Assembly (NCBI RefSeq): GCF_014193655.1
Contig: NZ_JACHZQ010000007.1
Location: 1-64,000, forward strand
Source: Rhizobium sp. BK313
GTDB taxonomy: Bacteria > Pseudomonadota > Alphaproteobacteria > Rhizobiales > Rhizobiaceae
Length of the DNA stretch: 64,000 nucleotides
Direction: 5' to 3'
Positions 26,147 to 34,215 of the stretch are shown here, piece by piece (the stretch's first letter is position 1; each line of letters begins with the position of its first letter). Made by a program: the position numbers and the translations under genes. The notes beneath the pieces were generated by a model. The model was not told the DNA's origin. It searched no databases and was given only the letters and a program-made list of their open reading frames with translations.

Positions 26147-27733
26147 ATGACACAGTCTTTTGTGATTAGCGGCGATCTGCTGATCGGCGCGGATTCGGCC
26201 GGCGACAACAAATCCGTGCGCGCCATCAATCCGGCGACCGGCGCGAACCTGGAACCAGCCTTTGCGATTGCTAGCGAAGCAGATGTTATCAGGGCTTGCG
26301 AGCTGGCAGGCCAGGCATTCGATACCTATCGCGCAACCAGCCCGGAAGCTCGCGCGACGTTCCTGGAAACGATCGCGACCAACATCATGGAGATCGGCGA
26401 TGCGCTGATCGAGCGTGCCACGGAAGAGACTGGCCTGCCGACCGCGCGCCTGCAGGGCGAGCGCGCCCGCACAGTCGGCCAGCTCCGGCTGTTCGCGCAG
26501 GTGGTTCGTTCGGGCGAATGGCTCGACCTGCGTGTCGATCCGGCGTTGCCGGACCGCAAGCCGCTGCCACGTCCCGACCTGCGCTTGCGCCAGATTCCGC
26601 TCGGCCCTGTCGCCGTCTTCGGCGCCAGCAATTTCCCGCTCGCCTTCTCGGTTGCCGGTGGCGATACCGCCTCGGCGCTGGCGGCCGGTTGCCCGGTTGT
26701 CGTCAAGGGCCATCTTGCCCATCCGGGTACCGGTGAGCTGGTCGGCCGCGCCATCCGCGCCGCCGTCGTTGCCTGCGGTCTGCCGGAAGGCACCTTTTCG
26801 CTCCTGACCGGCGCGAATGAGACCGGTGCCGCATTGGTGCGCAATCCGCATATCAAGGCGGTCGGCTTCACCGGCTCGCGAGGCGGCGGTCTGGCGCTCG
26901 GCGCAATCGCTGCGGCCCGGCCGGAACCGATTCCGGTCTATGCCGAAATGAGCAGCGTCAACCCGGTCTTCTTGTTCCCGGCGGCGCTTGCGGCTCGCGC
27001 CGAAGCGATCGGTACCGGTTTTGTCGGTTCGCTGACGATGGGCGCCGGTCAATTCTGCACCAATCCCGGCCTGCTTTTTGCGATCGATAGTCCCGATCTC
27101 GATCGTTTCGTCGAGACTGCCAGTGCCGCGCTGACCGGTAGCGTGCCGGCGCCGATGCTGACGCCTGGCATTCATGCCGCATTCGACAATGGCGTTGCAG
27201 CCCTTGCCGGCCATGAGGCCGTGAAGACGGTTGCGCGCGGCGCTCCGGCGGAGGGCGTCAACCGCAGCCCCGGCGCCTTCTTCGAGACCGACGTCGAGCA
27301 TTTTCTCGCTGACGATCGTCTTGGTCACGAGGTCTTCGGTGCCAGCGGCCTGCTGGTGCGCTGCAAGGATATCGACCAGATGATCGCTGTTGCCGAAAAG
27401 CTGGAGGGCCAGTTGACCGCGACCTTGCAGCTCGATGCGGGCGATTACGGCATCGCCGCGAAACTGCTGCCAGTGCTGGAACGCAAGGTCGGCCGCATTC
27501 TCGCCAATGGCTGGCCGACGGGCGTCGAGGTCAGCCATGCCATGGTGCATGGCGGCCCGTTCCCGGCGACATCAGACAGCCGCACCACATCGGTCGGCAC
27601 ACTTGCCATCCGCCGCTTCCTGCGCCCGGTGTCCTATCAGGATCTGCCGGAAGGCTTGCTGCCGGCGGAATTGCGTGACGAAGGCGTCAAGGGACTGCCG
27701 CATCTGCTGGATGGCGTGCGCAAGGGCAACTGA
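26147..27733 (+). CDS. 2,5-dioxovalerate (ketoglutarate semialdehyde) dehydrogenase
   Basis: Aldehyde dehydrogenase of 528 residues, longer than ordinary ALDHs and matching the KGSADH branch. Catalytic Cys304 lies in GAGQFCTNPG, Glu267 in YAEMSSVNP and Asn162 in GASNFP. The enzyme oxidises alpha-ketoglutarate semialdehyde to 2-oxoglutarate with NAD(P)+, the last step of non-phosphorylative pentose and sugar-diacid oxidation. That fits a mutarotase and SDR upstream and an aldonate dehydratase in the first half of the locus. The gene ends just before a palindromic repeat. Confidence 0.9.
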   Translation: MTQSFVISGDLLIGADSAGDNKSVRAINPATGANLEPAFAIASEADVIRACELAGQAFDTYRATSPEARATFLETIATNIMEIGDALIERATEETGLPTARLQGERARTVGQLRLFAQVVRSGEWLDLRVDPALPDRKPLPRPDLRLRQIPLGPVAVFGASNFPLAFSVAGGDTASALAAGCPVVVKGHLAHPGTGELVGRAIRAAVVACGLPEGTFSLLTGANETGAALVRNPHIKAVGFTGSRGGGLALGAIAAARPEPIPVYAEMSSVNPVFLFPAALAARAEAIGTGFVGSLTMGAGQFCTNPGLLFAIDSPDLDRFVETASAALTGSVPAPMLTPGIHAAFDNGVAALAGHEAVKTVARGAPAEGVNRSPGAFFETDVEHFLADDRLGHEVFGASGLLVRCKDIDQMIAVAEKLEGQLTATLQLDAGDYGIAAKLLPVLERKVGRILANGWPTGVEVSHAMVHGGPFPATSDSRTTSVGTLAIRRFLRPVSYQDLPEGLLPAELRDEGVKGLPHLLDGVRKGN

Positions 27734-27741
27734 ATACTGAG

Positions 27742-27805
27742 GAGCCCCCTCTATCCGGCCTAAAGGCTACCTTCTCCCCGTTCTGACGGGGAGAAGGGGA
27801 GAGAC
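27742..27805. repeat. RIME-like intergenic palindromic repeat
   Basis: Contains CTTCTCCCCG-ttctga-CGGGGAGAAG (27771-27796), a ten-pair stem, next to a CCCCCTCTATCCGG segment. This resembles the Rhizobium-specific intergenic mosaic elements, whose usual form has a CCTTCTCCCC...GGGGAGAAGG stem. Here it lies just after the aldehyde dehydrogenase gene and could also end its transcript. Confidence 0.6.
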
Positions 27806-27897
27806 GCATCCGCAACGTTCCTCCCTGTTATCGAGACAGACTAAAAACTAAGCGAATTCGTGCCGTAGGCAGTTGGTGCAGGGGACCGGTTTGCGGT

Positions 27898-28638
27898 TCA
27901 TCGATTGTAGGGACATTCAAAGACCAACAATCCCGGCTCTTCTAGAGGAAGCTGCGCCACGACTTGCCCCTTCGGGCTCAAGACAGCTGTTGGTCCCCAC
28001 GCCACGCGGCCATCACGCTCGCCTGTCACATCAGATGATATTAGCCATAGACCTGTTTCACGGCACCTTTCTCCGCGAACTGCGTTATGCAGTTCCTTGA
28101 ATGTTTGCGCCCTGTCTCGTCGCATCATGTTATTGGACGGGCATACGATCAAGGATGCTCCAAGGTCCGCAATCTTTCTCGCTGCTTCGGGGAAGTTCGT
28201 GTCGAAGCAGATGTTTATCCCAAATTTCAGGCCATCGATTTCAAAGATCGGGCTATCGTTGCCTGCATTGAAGGCCTGTTCGGCACTTAGAAGATGTGCC
28301 TTTCGATAACGACCGACAAGAACGCCACGCTCTACGACAATTGCAGTGTTGAATAGTCGTCCGTCTTCGATTTCGATCAGTCCTATGACCATCATAGGAC
28401 CTGTTTTGGGTAATTGTTCCAGAACCATCCCGAACTTAGGTGATGTGATATCGAGAGCAACGCGTCGCGCCGATGCTTCTTCCGTCAGATATCCCTGAAG
28501 AAAACCTTCCGGGAAGACCAGCAAGGCTACACCCTGCGATCCAGCAAGTGCGGCGGTCTCGCATGCATAGTTCAAGGCTGCCCCAATATTCTCGCGAAAT
28601 TCCGGGGTCTGTGCGGCCGCTATCCTGACACTTTCCAC
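27898..28638 (-). CDS. Carbon-nitrogen hydrolase (nitrilase fold)
   Basis: Protein of 246 residues, short but complete for the superfamily. The catalytic triad is E44 (VFPEGF), K113 (YRKAHL) and C144 (NICFDTNFP). Members hydrolyse amides or nitriles or carry out N-carbamoyl cleavage; the short length and absence of extra domains do not settle which. Base composition and codon use look less GC-rich than in neighbouring genes, and it is bounded by a repeat and a terminator, so it may have been acquired. The gene stands alone. A GGTCTCCGGG stretch lies upstream of the ATG but no strong ribosome site. Confidence 0.82.
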   Translation of the reverse strand: MESVRIAAAQTPEFRENIGAALNYACETAALAGSQGVALLVFPEGFLQGYLTEEASARRVALDITSPKFGMVLEQLPKTGPMMVIGLIEIEDGRLFNTAIVVERGVLVGRYRKAHLLSAEQAFNAGNDSPIFEIDGLKFGINICFDTNFPEAARKIADLGASLIVCPSNNMMRRDRAQTFKELHNAVRGERCRETGLWLISSDVTGERDGRVAWGPTAVLSPKGQVVAQLPLEEPGLLVFECPYNR

Positions 28639-28723
28639 ATTGGTCTCCGGGTTAGGGACGTCTCGTAAAGATCCAATCGGTCACCGTGCAGTGCTCTGCG
28701 TCGTACCGCAAAAATTCGAAAAC

Positions 28724-28759
28724 GCCCCACTCCCGCGTGTCGGGAGAGGAGCTTTTTTT
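28724..28759. terminator. Intrinsic terminator between nitrilase-fold and YWTD genes
   Basis: Stem CTCCCG/CGGGAG with outer pairs and a five-base loop, followed on the plus strand by seven T and on the minus strand by GTTTTCG. The minus-strand reading ends the YWTD gene transcript. The plus-strand reading has no known upstream gene. Confidence 0.65.
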
Positions 28760-28781
28760 GACATGAATTCAGCTATTTCAC

Positions 28782-29702
28782 TCAAACCACCGCGTAGACG
28801 ATCCCCGTGAACGAACCGGCATGGTGCAACAGCTCGCGTTCGCCGGAACCATCGAGGCTTGCGGAATAGAGATTGCCGCCGATATCGGTGAAGAACATGC
28901 GGTTGTTTGGGAGGTCCAGCGACAGGCCGATGCCTTCGTCCAGGCCTTCAAGGACCACTTCCGATGTTGCTACCAGGTTGTCCATGCTGGCGCGGTTGAC
29001 GGTATTGCCGCGCGGAAGATTGCCGCGGTCGGTCCAATAGACGGTGCGAGTGGCGAGATCGAGTTCGAGGTCGATCGGTTCCGGCAGCTTGTCGAGCAAG
29101 GTCTCGATATCGCCGCGCTTCGTTGCCGTCTCGCCCAGCGGAATATCGATGCCAGCGCGGAAGATGCGTCCGAGACCGGCATCCGGCGGTCCTTTCTGCG
29201 TCCAGTAGATCTGCCCGCGCGGCAGATCGAGGGCGATGCCGACGCACCAGCGTTCGATATTGGCGCTGTCGGCGGGGCTGTCGCCATTCTGGACGAGGGT
29301 TTCGATGTCGGAACCGTCGATATTGGCGCGCATCACCCGCATGCCCTCGCGGTCGCACCAGTAGAGCTTGCCACCATCGCGATCGATCTGGATCTGCTTG
29401 GGCGTCACCAGCGTGCTGCCCGGCGCAATCAGCGTCACATGATTGCTGCCGTCGAGATCGATGCGTTCGATCGAGCCGTCATGGGCATTGTAGTCCGTGC
29501 CCATTTCCGTCCAGTAGAGCCAGCCGTTTTCGCTGTCGACGAGGACGCCGTCCGGGCTGCGGCTTGGGCGTTGGATAATCAGCTTGAGGTCGGTTCCGTC
29601 GATGGCGGAGGAGAGAATTCGCCCGTCATTGATATCGAGGAAAAACAGCCGTTCGGTCTTTCCGGGAGAGGCGGCAGGCGTCCGTACTTCTGCTTCAGAC
29701 AT
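28782..29702 (-). CDS. YWTD-repeat beta-propeller protein
   Basis: Protein of 306 residues with repeated YW[TC][DEQ] motifs (YWTEMG, YWCDRE, YWTQKG, YWTDRG and a degenerate FFTDIG), about 45-60 residues apart. This is the LDL-receptor YWTD/six-bladed propeller pattern, also related to SMP-30/gluconolactonase propellers. No signal peptide is visible, so it is probably cytosolic. Many DG and LDL turns are present. It could be a lactonase or a binding scaffold; the metal-site residues of SMP-30 cannot be assigned. It lies downstream of an AraC-family gene on the same strand, separated by about 200 bases. Confidence 0.75.
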   Translation of the reverse strand: MSEAEVRTPAASPGKTERLFFLDINDGRILSSAIDGTDLKLIIQRPSRSPDGVLVDSENGWLYWTEMGTDYNAHDGSIERIDLDGSNHVTLIAPGSTLVTPKQIQIDRDGGKLYWCDREGMRVMRANIDGSDIETLVQNGDSPADSANIERWCVGIALDLPRGQIYWTQKGPPDAGLGRIFRAGIDIPLGETATKRGDIETLLDKLPEPIDLELDLATRTVYWTDRGNLPRGNTVNRASMDNLVATSEVVLEGLDEGIGLSLDLPNNRMFFTDIGGNLYSASLDGSGERELLHHAGSFTGIVYAVV

Positions 29703-29903
29703 GAGAGCATCCTTTCAAGGATCGGATCTGCGGGTCGTCGCGAGAAGATGATGACATTGCTTGATGACAGCATCATTCGTCTCTGTATTCTCGTCGAGGA
29801 TCTGCTGCAGCGCAGCAAAGATCAAGAGCCTAGATGTCGCGGATCGTGTCAGCGCGTCGGCGGGCTCTTGATGCCATAACGCCGATCGGGCAACGGCTGG
29901 TGG

Positions 29904-30821
29904 TCAGCATGAATCGGTCTCTCTCAATGCGATCGGTGCCATATCGAAAGCGGCTGATAGTTGTGATTCCCGCCACCGCCCCGGCGTGAGGCCGACGGAT
30001 TGCGAAAAGACGCGCGTCAGGTGGCTTTGGTCGGAGAAACCACACATCAGCGCGATTTCGGCGAGGGGCGTGCCCGTCCGCATCAGTTCCTTGGCGCGGT
30101 CGACGCGGCGTTGCATCACCCAGCGATGCGGCGGGATGCCAGTGCTGCGTGCAAAGGCGCGGGCGAAATGGCTGGTGGAAAGGCCGCAGTCGCTGGCAAG
30201 TTGCGCCAGAGACACATCCTGATCCAGTCGGGCGTTAATCGTGTCGCGAGCGCGGCGCAACTGCCACGGCGTCAGGCCACCGATGACGGCGGGTCGCGCC
30301 ATCTGCATGCGGCCGTAGCGCTGGGCGATATGTGCGTTGAAGGCTTTGCCGACGTGATCGATGAACAATGCGCTCATCCGGTCCGGTTGTTCGATGGCCG
30401 GTATCAGGCAGGAAAACAGGTTTTCGATAACGGTGTCGCCGGTAGCGATGCCGGGCGCGAGCGGAAGTTCGACGATACGGTCGGTGCCGAGCGTATCGGC
30501 GATCTGGTCGAAGGTCCGACGTGACAGATAGATACTGGTCGTTTCCTCGCGACGCATCTTGCTCGGCGGATCGAGGATCAGGCTGGCGAGCCCGATCGTG
30601 CCTTGCGGGAACGGAATGACGGGAACGAAGTATTCGCCGAGCTTCACCCGGTCCAGCGCAGGTTCCTGACGCTGCAGGCCAAGCACGAAACCGACTTCGG
30701 TGCGGCCTGAAGCCGTCTCGGGACATTCCAGGTTAATTCCGTTTTTGCATAGAACGGCTTCGAGCGCACACGCTGGCGTGCTCAGCCTGAAATAGTCTTC
30801 GGACCCCGCACCATGATGCAT
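29904..30821 (-). CDS. AraC family transcriptional regulator
   Basis: Protein of about 305 residues. The C-terminal 100 residues carry two helix-turn-helix motifs (SLAQLASDCGLSTSHFARAF and PLAEIALMCGFSDQSHLTRVF), followed by GLTPGRWR. The N-terminal 200 residues form an unidentified sensor domain. The start MHHGAG at 30821 is the most conservative; ATG or other codons up to 30887 are possible, and ribosome-site evidence is weak. It lies upstream of the YWTD gene in the same direction and may control it, or itself. Confidence 0.85.
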   Translation of the reverse strand: MHHGAGSEDYFRLSTPACALEAVLCKNGINLECPETASGRTEVGFVLGLQRQEPALDRVKLGEYFVPVIPFPQGTIGLASLILDPPSKMRREETTSIYLSRRTFDQIADTLGTDRIVELPLAPGIATGDTVIENLFSCLIPAIEQPDRMSALFIDHVGKAFNAHIAQRYGRMQMARPAVIGGLTPWQLRRARDTINARLDQDVSLAQLASDCGLSTSHFARAFARSTGIPPHRWVMQRRVDRAKELMRTGTPLAEIALMCGFSDQSHLTRVFSQSVGLTPGRWRESQLSAAFDMAPIALRETDSC

Positions 30822-30976
30822 CGTTGCTACGCCCCAAGCCTCACAACAGCCGATCCCTCTGAGACCGATGCCAGCGACGATTACCAATTTTTGGAACGCT
30901 ATCCTAGATAGTGCAGTGCGAAAGCAGCAAATATAGTCTAAATGTGATATAAATCTACTATTTCTAATGTAAGGTC

Positions 30977-31011
30977 TGCGTCAGCGCCTCACGTTAGGGG
31001 ACGCTGACGCA
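30977..31011. other. Strong hairpin between SDR and AraC genes
   Basis: Perfect ten-pair inverted repeat TGCGTCAGCG/CGCTGACGCA with a 15-base loop. It follows the SDR gene on the minus strand but lacks a T-run there; the plus strand shows AATTGATTTT. It may be a terminator or a regulator site. Confidence 0.5.
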
Positions 31012-31042
31012 ATTGATTTTATAACATCGTCTTTTCAGTGGT

Positions 31043-31840
31043 TTAGGCGATTTTGTAGCGCGCCGCCGGCTTGGTGCGCGACAGATTGGGCATCATGGCC
31101 TGGCGCGCACTTTCATAGGCATTCCACTGTGCAATCTCGGGAAGAGCAGGCACGGTCGCGAATTCGCCTTGGTCGAAACCGGAAAGGGCGGAGTCCACCA
31201 GATCTTCGGCAGACATGACGATTTCGTTCGGCAGATGCTCGACGGGCGTGCCGGCGATACCCCAGAAATCGGTGGCGGTGGCGCCCGGCAGCACGACCTG
31301 GACCTTGATGTTCTTGTCGGCCAGCTCGTGTTTCAGCGACTGGCTGAAGGCAAGGACGAAGGCCTTGCTGCCGCCATAGACGCCGTTGAGGACTTCAGGC
31401 GCCACGGCAACGATCGAGGCGATGTTGATGATGGCACCGCCGCCGCGGGCGACGAAGCCGGGCACGACGGCATAGGTCAGCCGTGTCAGCGCCGTGACGT
31501 TGAGGTTGATCATCTGTTCCATCTTGTCGATGTCGGAGGCCACCAGCGGTGCGGTGCCGCCGACGCCGGCGTTGTTGACCAATAGGGTGATGCTGGCATC
31601 GTCGCGCAAGGTTTCTTCGACACGGGCGAGATCGGCCTTTTCGTTGAGGTCGGCCGAAATGACTTCGACCGTGCGGCCGGTTTCGCCAGTGAGGCGCTGA
31701 GCAAGCGTCGTCAGGCGATCGCGATTGCGGGCAACCAGGATCAGGTCATAGCCGCGCTTGGCGAGGCGGTGGGCGTAGAGGGCGCCGATGCCGGTGGATG
31801 CGCCGGTGACGAGTGCGGTGCCTTTGTGTTCGCTGGACAT
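31043..31840 (-). CDS. SDR family oxidoreductase
   Basis: Short-chain dehydrogenase of 265 residues. The cofactor motif TGASTGIG and an Arg after strand two (VARNRDR) suggest NADP(H). NNAG and the YGGSK active site (YxxxK) are present. The subgroup resembles DltE/YqjQ-like SDRs with unknown natural substrates. It is divergent from the GlxA-type regulator gene with a 9-base inverted repeat between them, so it is probably its target. The ATG is well placed, preceded by GGAAAGAGAC. Confidence 0.88.
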   Translation of the reverse strand: MSSEHKGTALVTGASTGIGALYAHRLAKRGYDLILVARNRDRLTTLAQRLTGETGRTVEVISADLNEKADLARVEETLRDDASITLLVNNAGVGGTAPLVASDIDKMEQMINLNVTALTRLTYAVVPGFVARGGGAIINIASIVAVAPEVLNGVYGGSKAFVLAFSQSLKHELADKNIKVQVVLPGATATDFWGIAGTPVEHLPNEIVMSAEDLVDSALSGFDQGEFATVPALPEIAQWNAYESARQAMMPNLSRTKPAARYKIA

Positions 31841-31917
31841 TGTCTCTTTCCTTCGTTTTGGTTCAGGGCGTTGGCGTCTGCCGTTCGCTTGGGAGGATTT
31901 ATAGTCCGACTTGCTCG

Positions 31918-31952
31918 TGTCTTAAATGTCATATATACCACCTTTTAGGACA
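31918..31952. promoter_or_regulatory. Inverted repeat between SDR and GlxA-type genes
   Basis: Arms TGTCTTAAA (31918-31926) and TTTAGGACA (31944-31952) match at eight of nine positions and are separated by an AT-rich 17-base spacer. The site lies between two divergent genes, a usual place for a shared operator. Confidence 0.5.
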
Positions 31953-31969
31953 TCATGGAGATTTCGACC

Positions 31970-32914
31970 ATGCAACGCATCGCCTTTCTTTTGTTTCCCG
32001 AGTTTCAGGTCATGATTTTGGCCGCCGCCTCGGTGTTCGAATTCGCCAATCTTGAGGTGAAAGAGCCGATCTACGAGACGCTCTATGTTTCGGAGACCGG
32101 CGGAAAAGTTATGAGTTCGCTCGGGTTGGCGGTCGAAACTCAGGCGTTTGACGATCCGACATTCGACACGCTAATCGTCAGCGGCGCGCCGCAGGAAGCC
32201 GTGCCGACAGCGGGGGAGCGGCTGTTCATGCAAGAGGCGTTGACGCGCTCGCGCCGTCTCGCGTCCATCTGCACCGGCGCCTATTTCCTTGCCCATGCCG
32301 GCTTGCTCGACGGGCGGCGGGCGACGACGCATTGGATCGTGGCTCGCGATATCCAGACGCGGTTTCCCAAGATCAAGATGGAGGAAGACCGCATCTTCAT
32401 CATTGATGGTTCTGTCTGGACCTCCGCCGGCATGACGGCAGGCGTCGATCTGGCTTTGGCGATGGTGGAGAAGGATCACGGTGCCGATCTGGCGCGTGCG
32501 GTGGCAAAGAAACTTGTCGTCTATCACCGCCGCGCCGGCGGTCAGTCGCAGTTTTCGGCGCTTCTGGAGATGGAGCCAAAATCGGACCGGATTCAAAGCG
32601 CTCTCGCCTATGCCAAACGCAATCTGCGCACGCCGCTGTCGGTGGAACAGCTCGCCGACGCCGCGCATTTGAGCCCCCGGCAATTCAGCCGCGCTTTCCG
32701 CTCGGAGACGGGTCAGTCGCCGGCCAAGGCGGTGGAGAACCTGCGCGTCGAGGCGGCCCGGCTGATGATGGAGGAGGGGCGGCACTCGATCGACGTGGTG
32801 GCGCAGGAAACCGGCTTTGCCGACCGCGAACGCATGCGGCGCGCCTTTCTGCGGGCTTTCGGGCAACCGCCGCAGGCGATCCGGCGGAACGCGCAGCGGG
32901 AATATGCCGCTTGA
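31970..32914 (+). CDS. GlxA family regulator (DJ-1 fold plus AraC HTH)
   Basis: Protein of 314 residues from MQRIAFLLFP. Residues 1-175 form a DJ-1/PfpI-like domain with the nucleophile-elbow Cys in SICTGAYFLA. Residues about 215-314 are an AraC-type double HTH (SVEQLADAAHLSPRQFSRAF, then SIDVVAQETGFADRERMRRAF). The start at 31970 has GGAG nine bases upstream; ATG at 31955 is also in frame, but its AGGA is only four bases away. It probably controls the divergent SDR gene. The ligand is unknown. Confidence 0.88.
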   Translation: MQRIAFLLFPEFQVMILAAASVFEFANLEVKEPIYETLYVSETGGKVMSSLGLAVETQAFDDPTFDTLIVSGAPQEAVPTAGERLFMQEALTRSRRLASICTGAYFLAHAGLLDGRRATTHWIVARDIQTRFPKIKMEEDRIFIIDGSVWTSAGMTAGVDLALAMVEKDHGADLARAVAKKLVVYHRRAGGQSQFSALLEMEPKSDRIQSALAYAKRNLRTPLSVEQLADAAHLSPRQFSRAFRSETGQSPAKAVENLRVEAARLMMEEGRHSIDVVAQETGFADRERMRRAFLRAFGQPPQAIRRNAQREYAA

Positions 32915-32950
32915 AGTAGGGATATCCTCGCTGTGGTGCAGGGATAGATG

Positions 32951-34180
32951 TCAAGCGGCGTGTGGTGCAAACAGCTCGATCTCTTCGTCAAATCCTTTCA
33001 GCGATCGACTGCCGATCGAGATGCAGTCTTGATAGCTGAGCATCTTCGCAAAATCCCGCGACATCAGCAGCGGTTCGCTGCTATCGCTGCATACGCCCTG
33101 TATCCGGCTGACGAGGTTGACGTCGGGGCCAATGACGGTGAAATCCAGGCGGCGGCCGGAGCCAATATTGCCGTAGCTGACTTCGCCATAGTGCAGCGCG
33201 ATGCCCGCCTGCAGGTGTGCGTCGGGGAAATGCAGCGCTTCGAGGCGAGCGAGGATGGCTTTGGCGGCGGCGAGTGCGGCATCGCTGGAGAGGGTTGCGT
33301 CATAGCCGGGGAAGACGGCGAGAACGGCATCGCCCATGAATTTCAGGACTTCGCCGCCTTCGTGAGCAATTGCCGGCACGACGGCGTCGAAATAGATATT
33401 CAGCAGCTCCAGTACGCGCTCGCCAGGCAGGCGGTTGGAAAGCTCGGTGAAGCCGCGGAGGTCGCAGAGCATAAGAGCGGCCTCCATGGTCTCGATCTCG
33501 CCCTTGCGGATATGGCCGGCGAGGATGCGCTGCGCCGTCATCGGACCGATGTAAATATCGAGCAGGCTGAGCTCGACCTGCCGCAGCGTCCGGAGCTCGC
33601 AGGCATTGCGCAGCGACGGCATGATGCGTTGGATCACTTGCCGTTCCGGGAGTGTAAAGCCGCCCGGACGTTTGGTGCCGAAGGAAGCGGCGCTGACCGG
33701 CCCATCCGCATTGCAAAGCGGCACGATCATCAGCTCCACCAGATCACGGCCGGCGAATGTGTCGAGCTGTTCCCACTGGTCGTTATCGTCACCCCGGCCG
33801 GCGATGACGATATCGCGGGTGTTCATGGCCTTCCACAGTGCGCTGTGCAGGAATGTCTGGGTGATAGTGCCGTGCTCGCGGTCGCGGATCTGTATCGGTT
33901 CGTTCGGCGACCAGGAGACGGAACGACCGATGATTTCCGGATGCAGGGTCATGAGATGCAATGTCAGCCGGTCGACCGGGACGCCGAGGCTTCTTAGACG
34001 GCGGCCAAGGCCGAAGGTCAGGCCGGCCTCATCCAGCGCGTGGGCCTCGTCGCCAGACAGCCATTCGATGAGCGCGAGGATGGCGGCGGGGCTGATGGCG
34101 CCTCGCTCGGAGACGGGGTTTTCGATATCGAGAAGATCAGACAATGAAGGCGCTGCTTGGCGGGTCTTGACGGTGGTCAT
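32951..34180 (-). CDS. Class III adenylate/guanylate cyclase
   Basis: Cytosolic protein of 409 residues. Residues about 1-215 form a GAF-like or family-specific N-terminal domain. Residues about 228-375 are the catalytic domain: metal-binding D240 in LCDLRGFTELS and D284 in KFMGDAVLAVFP, substrate-specifying region near K280, and the transition-state residues in GPDVNLVSRIQ. The K-x-M/D pattern suggests ATP as substrate, giving cAMP. Rhizobia carry many such cyclases. It lies convergent to the GlxA-type gene. The ATP choice is an inference. Confidence 0.88.
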   Translation of the reverse strand: MTTVKTRQAAPSLSDLLDIENPVSERGAISPAAILALIEWLSGDEAHALDEAGLTFGLGRRLRSLGVPVDRLTLHLMTLHPEIIGRSVSWSPNEPIQIRDREHGTITQTFLHSALWKAMNTRDIVIAGRGDDNDQWEQLDTFAGRDLVELMIVPLCNADGPVSAASFGTKRPGGFTLPERQVIQRIMPSLRNACELRTLRQVELSLLDIYIGPMTAQRILAGHIRKGEIETMEAALMLCDLRGFTELSNRLPGERVLELLNIYFDAVVPAIAHEGGEVLKFMGDAVLAVFPGYDATLSSDAALAAAKAILARLEALHFPDAHLQAGIALHYGEVSYGNIGSGRRLDFTVIGPDVNLVSRIQGVCSDSSEPLLMSRDFAKMLSYQDCISIGSRSLKGFDEEIELFAPHAA

Positions 34181-34215
34181 GATCGTAACTCCTTGGGCGA
34201 GGGAAGGAGCGGCGC

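Noticed and set aside
26078..27550. 490-residue antisense frame in the aldehyde dehydrogenase gene
   Set aside because: The sense strand has all ALDH catalytic residues; the antisense protein is Arg/Gly-rich and unlike any family.
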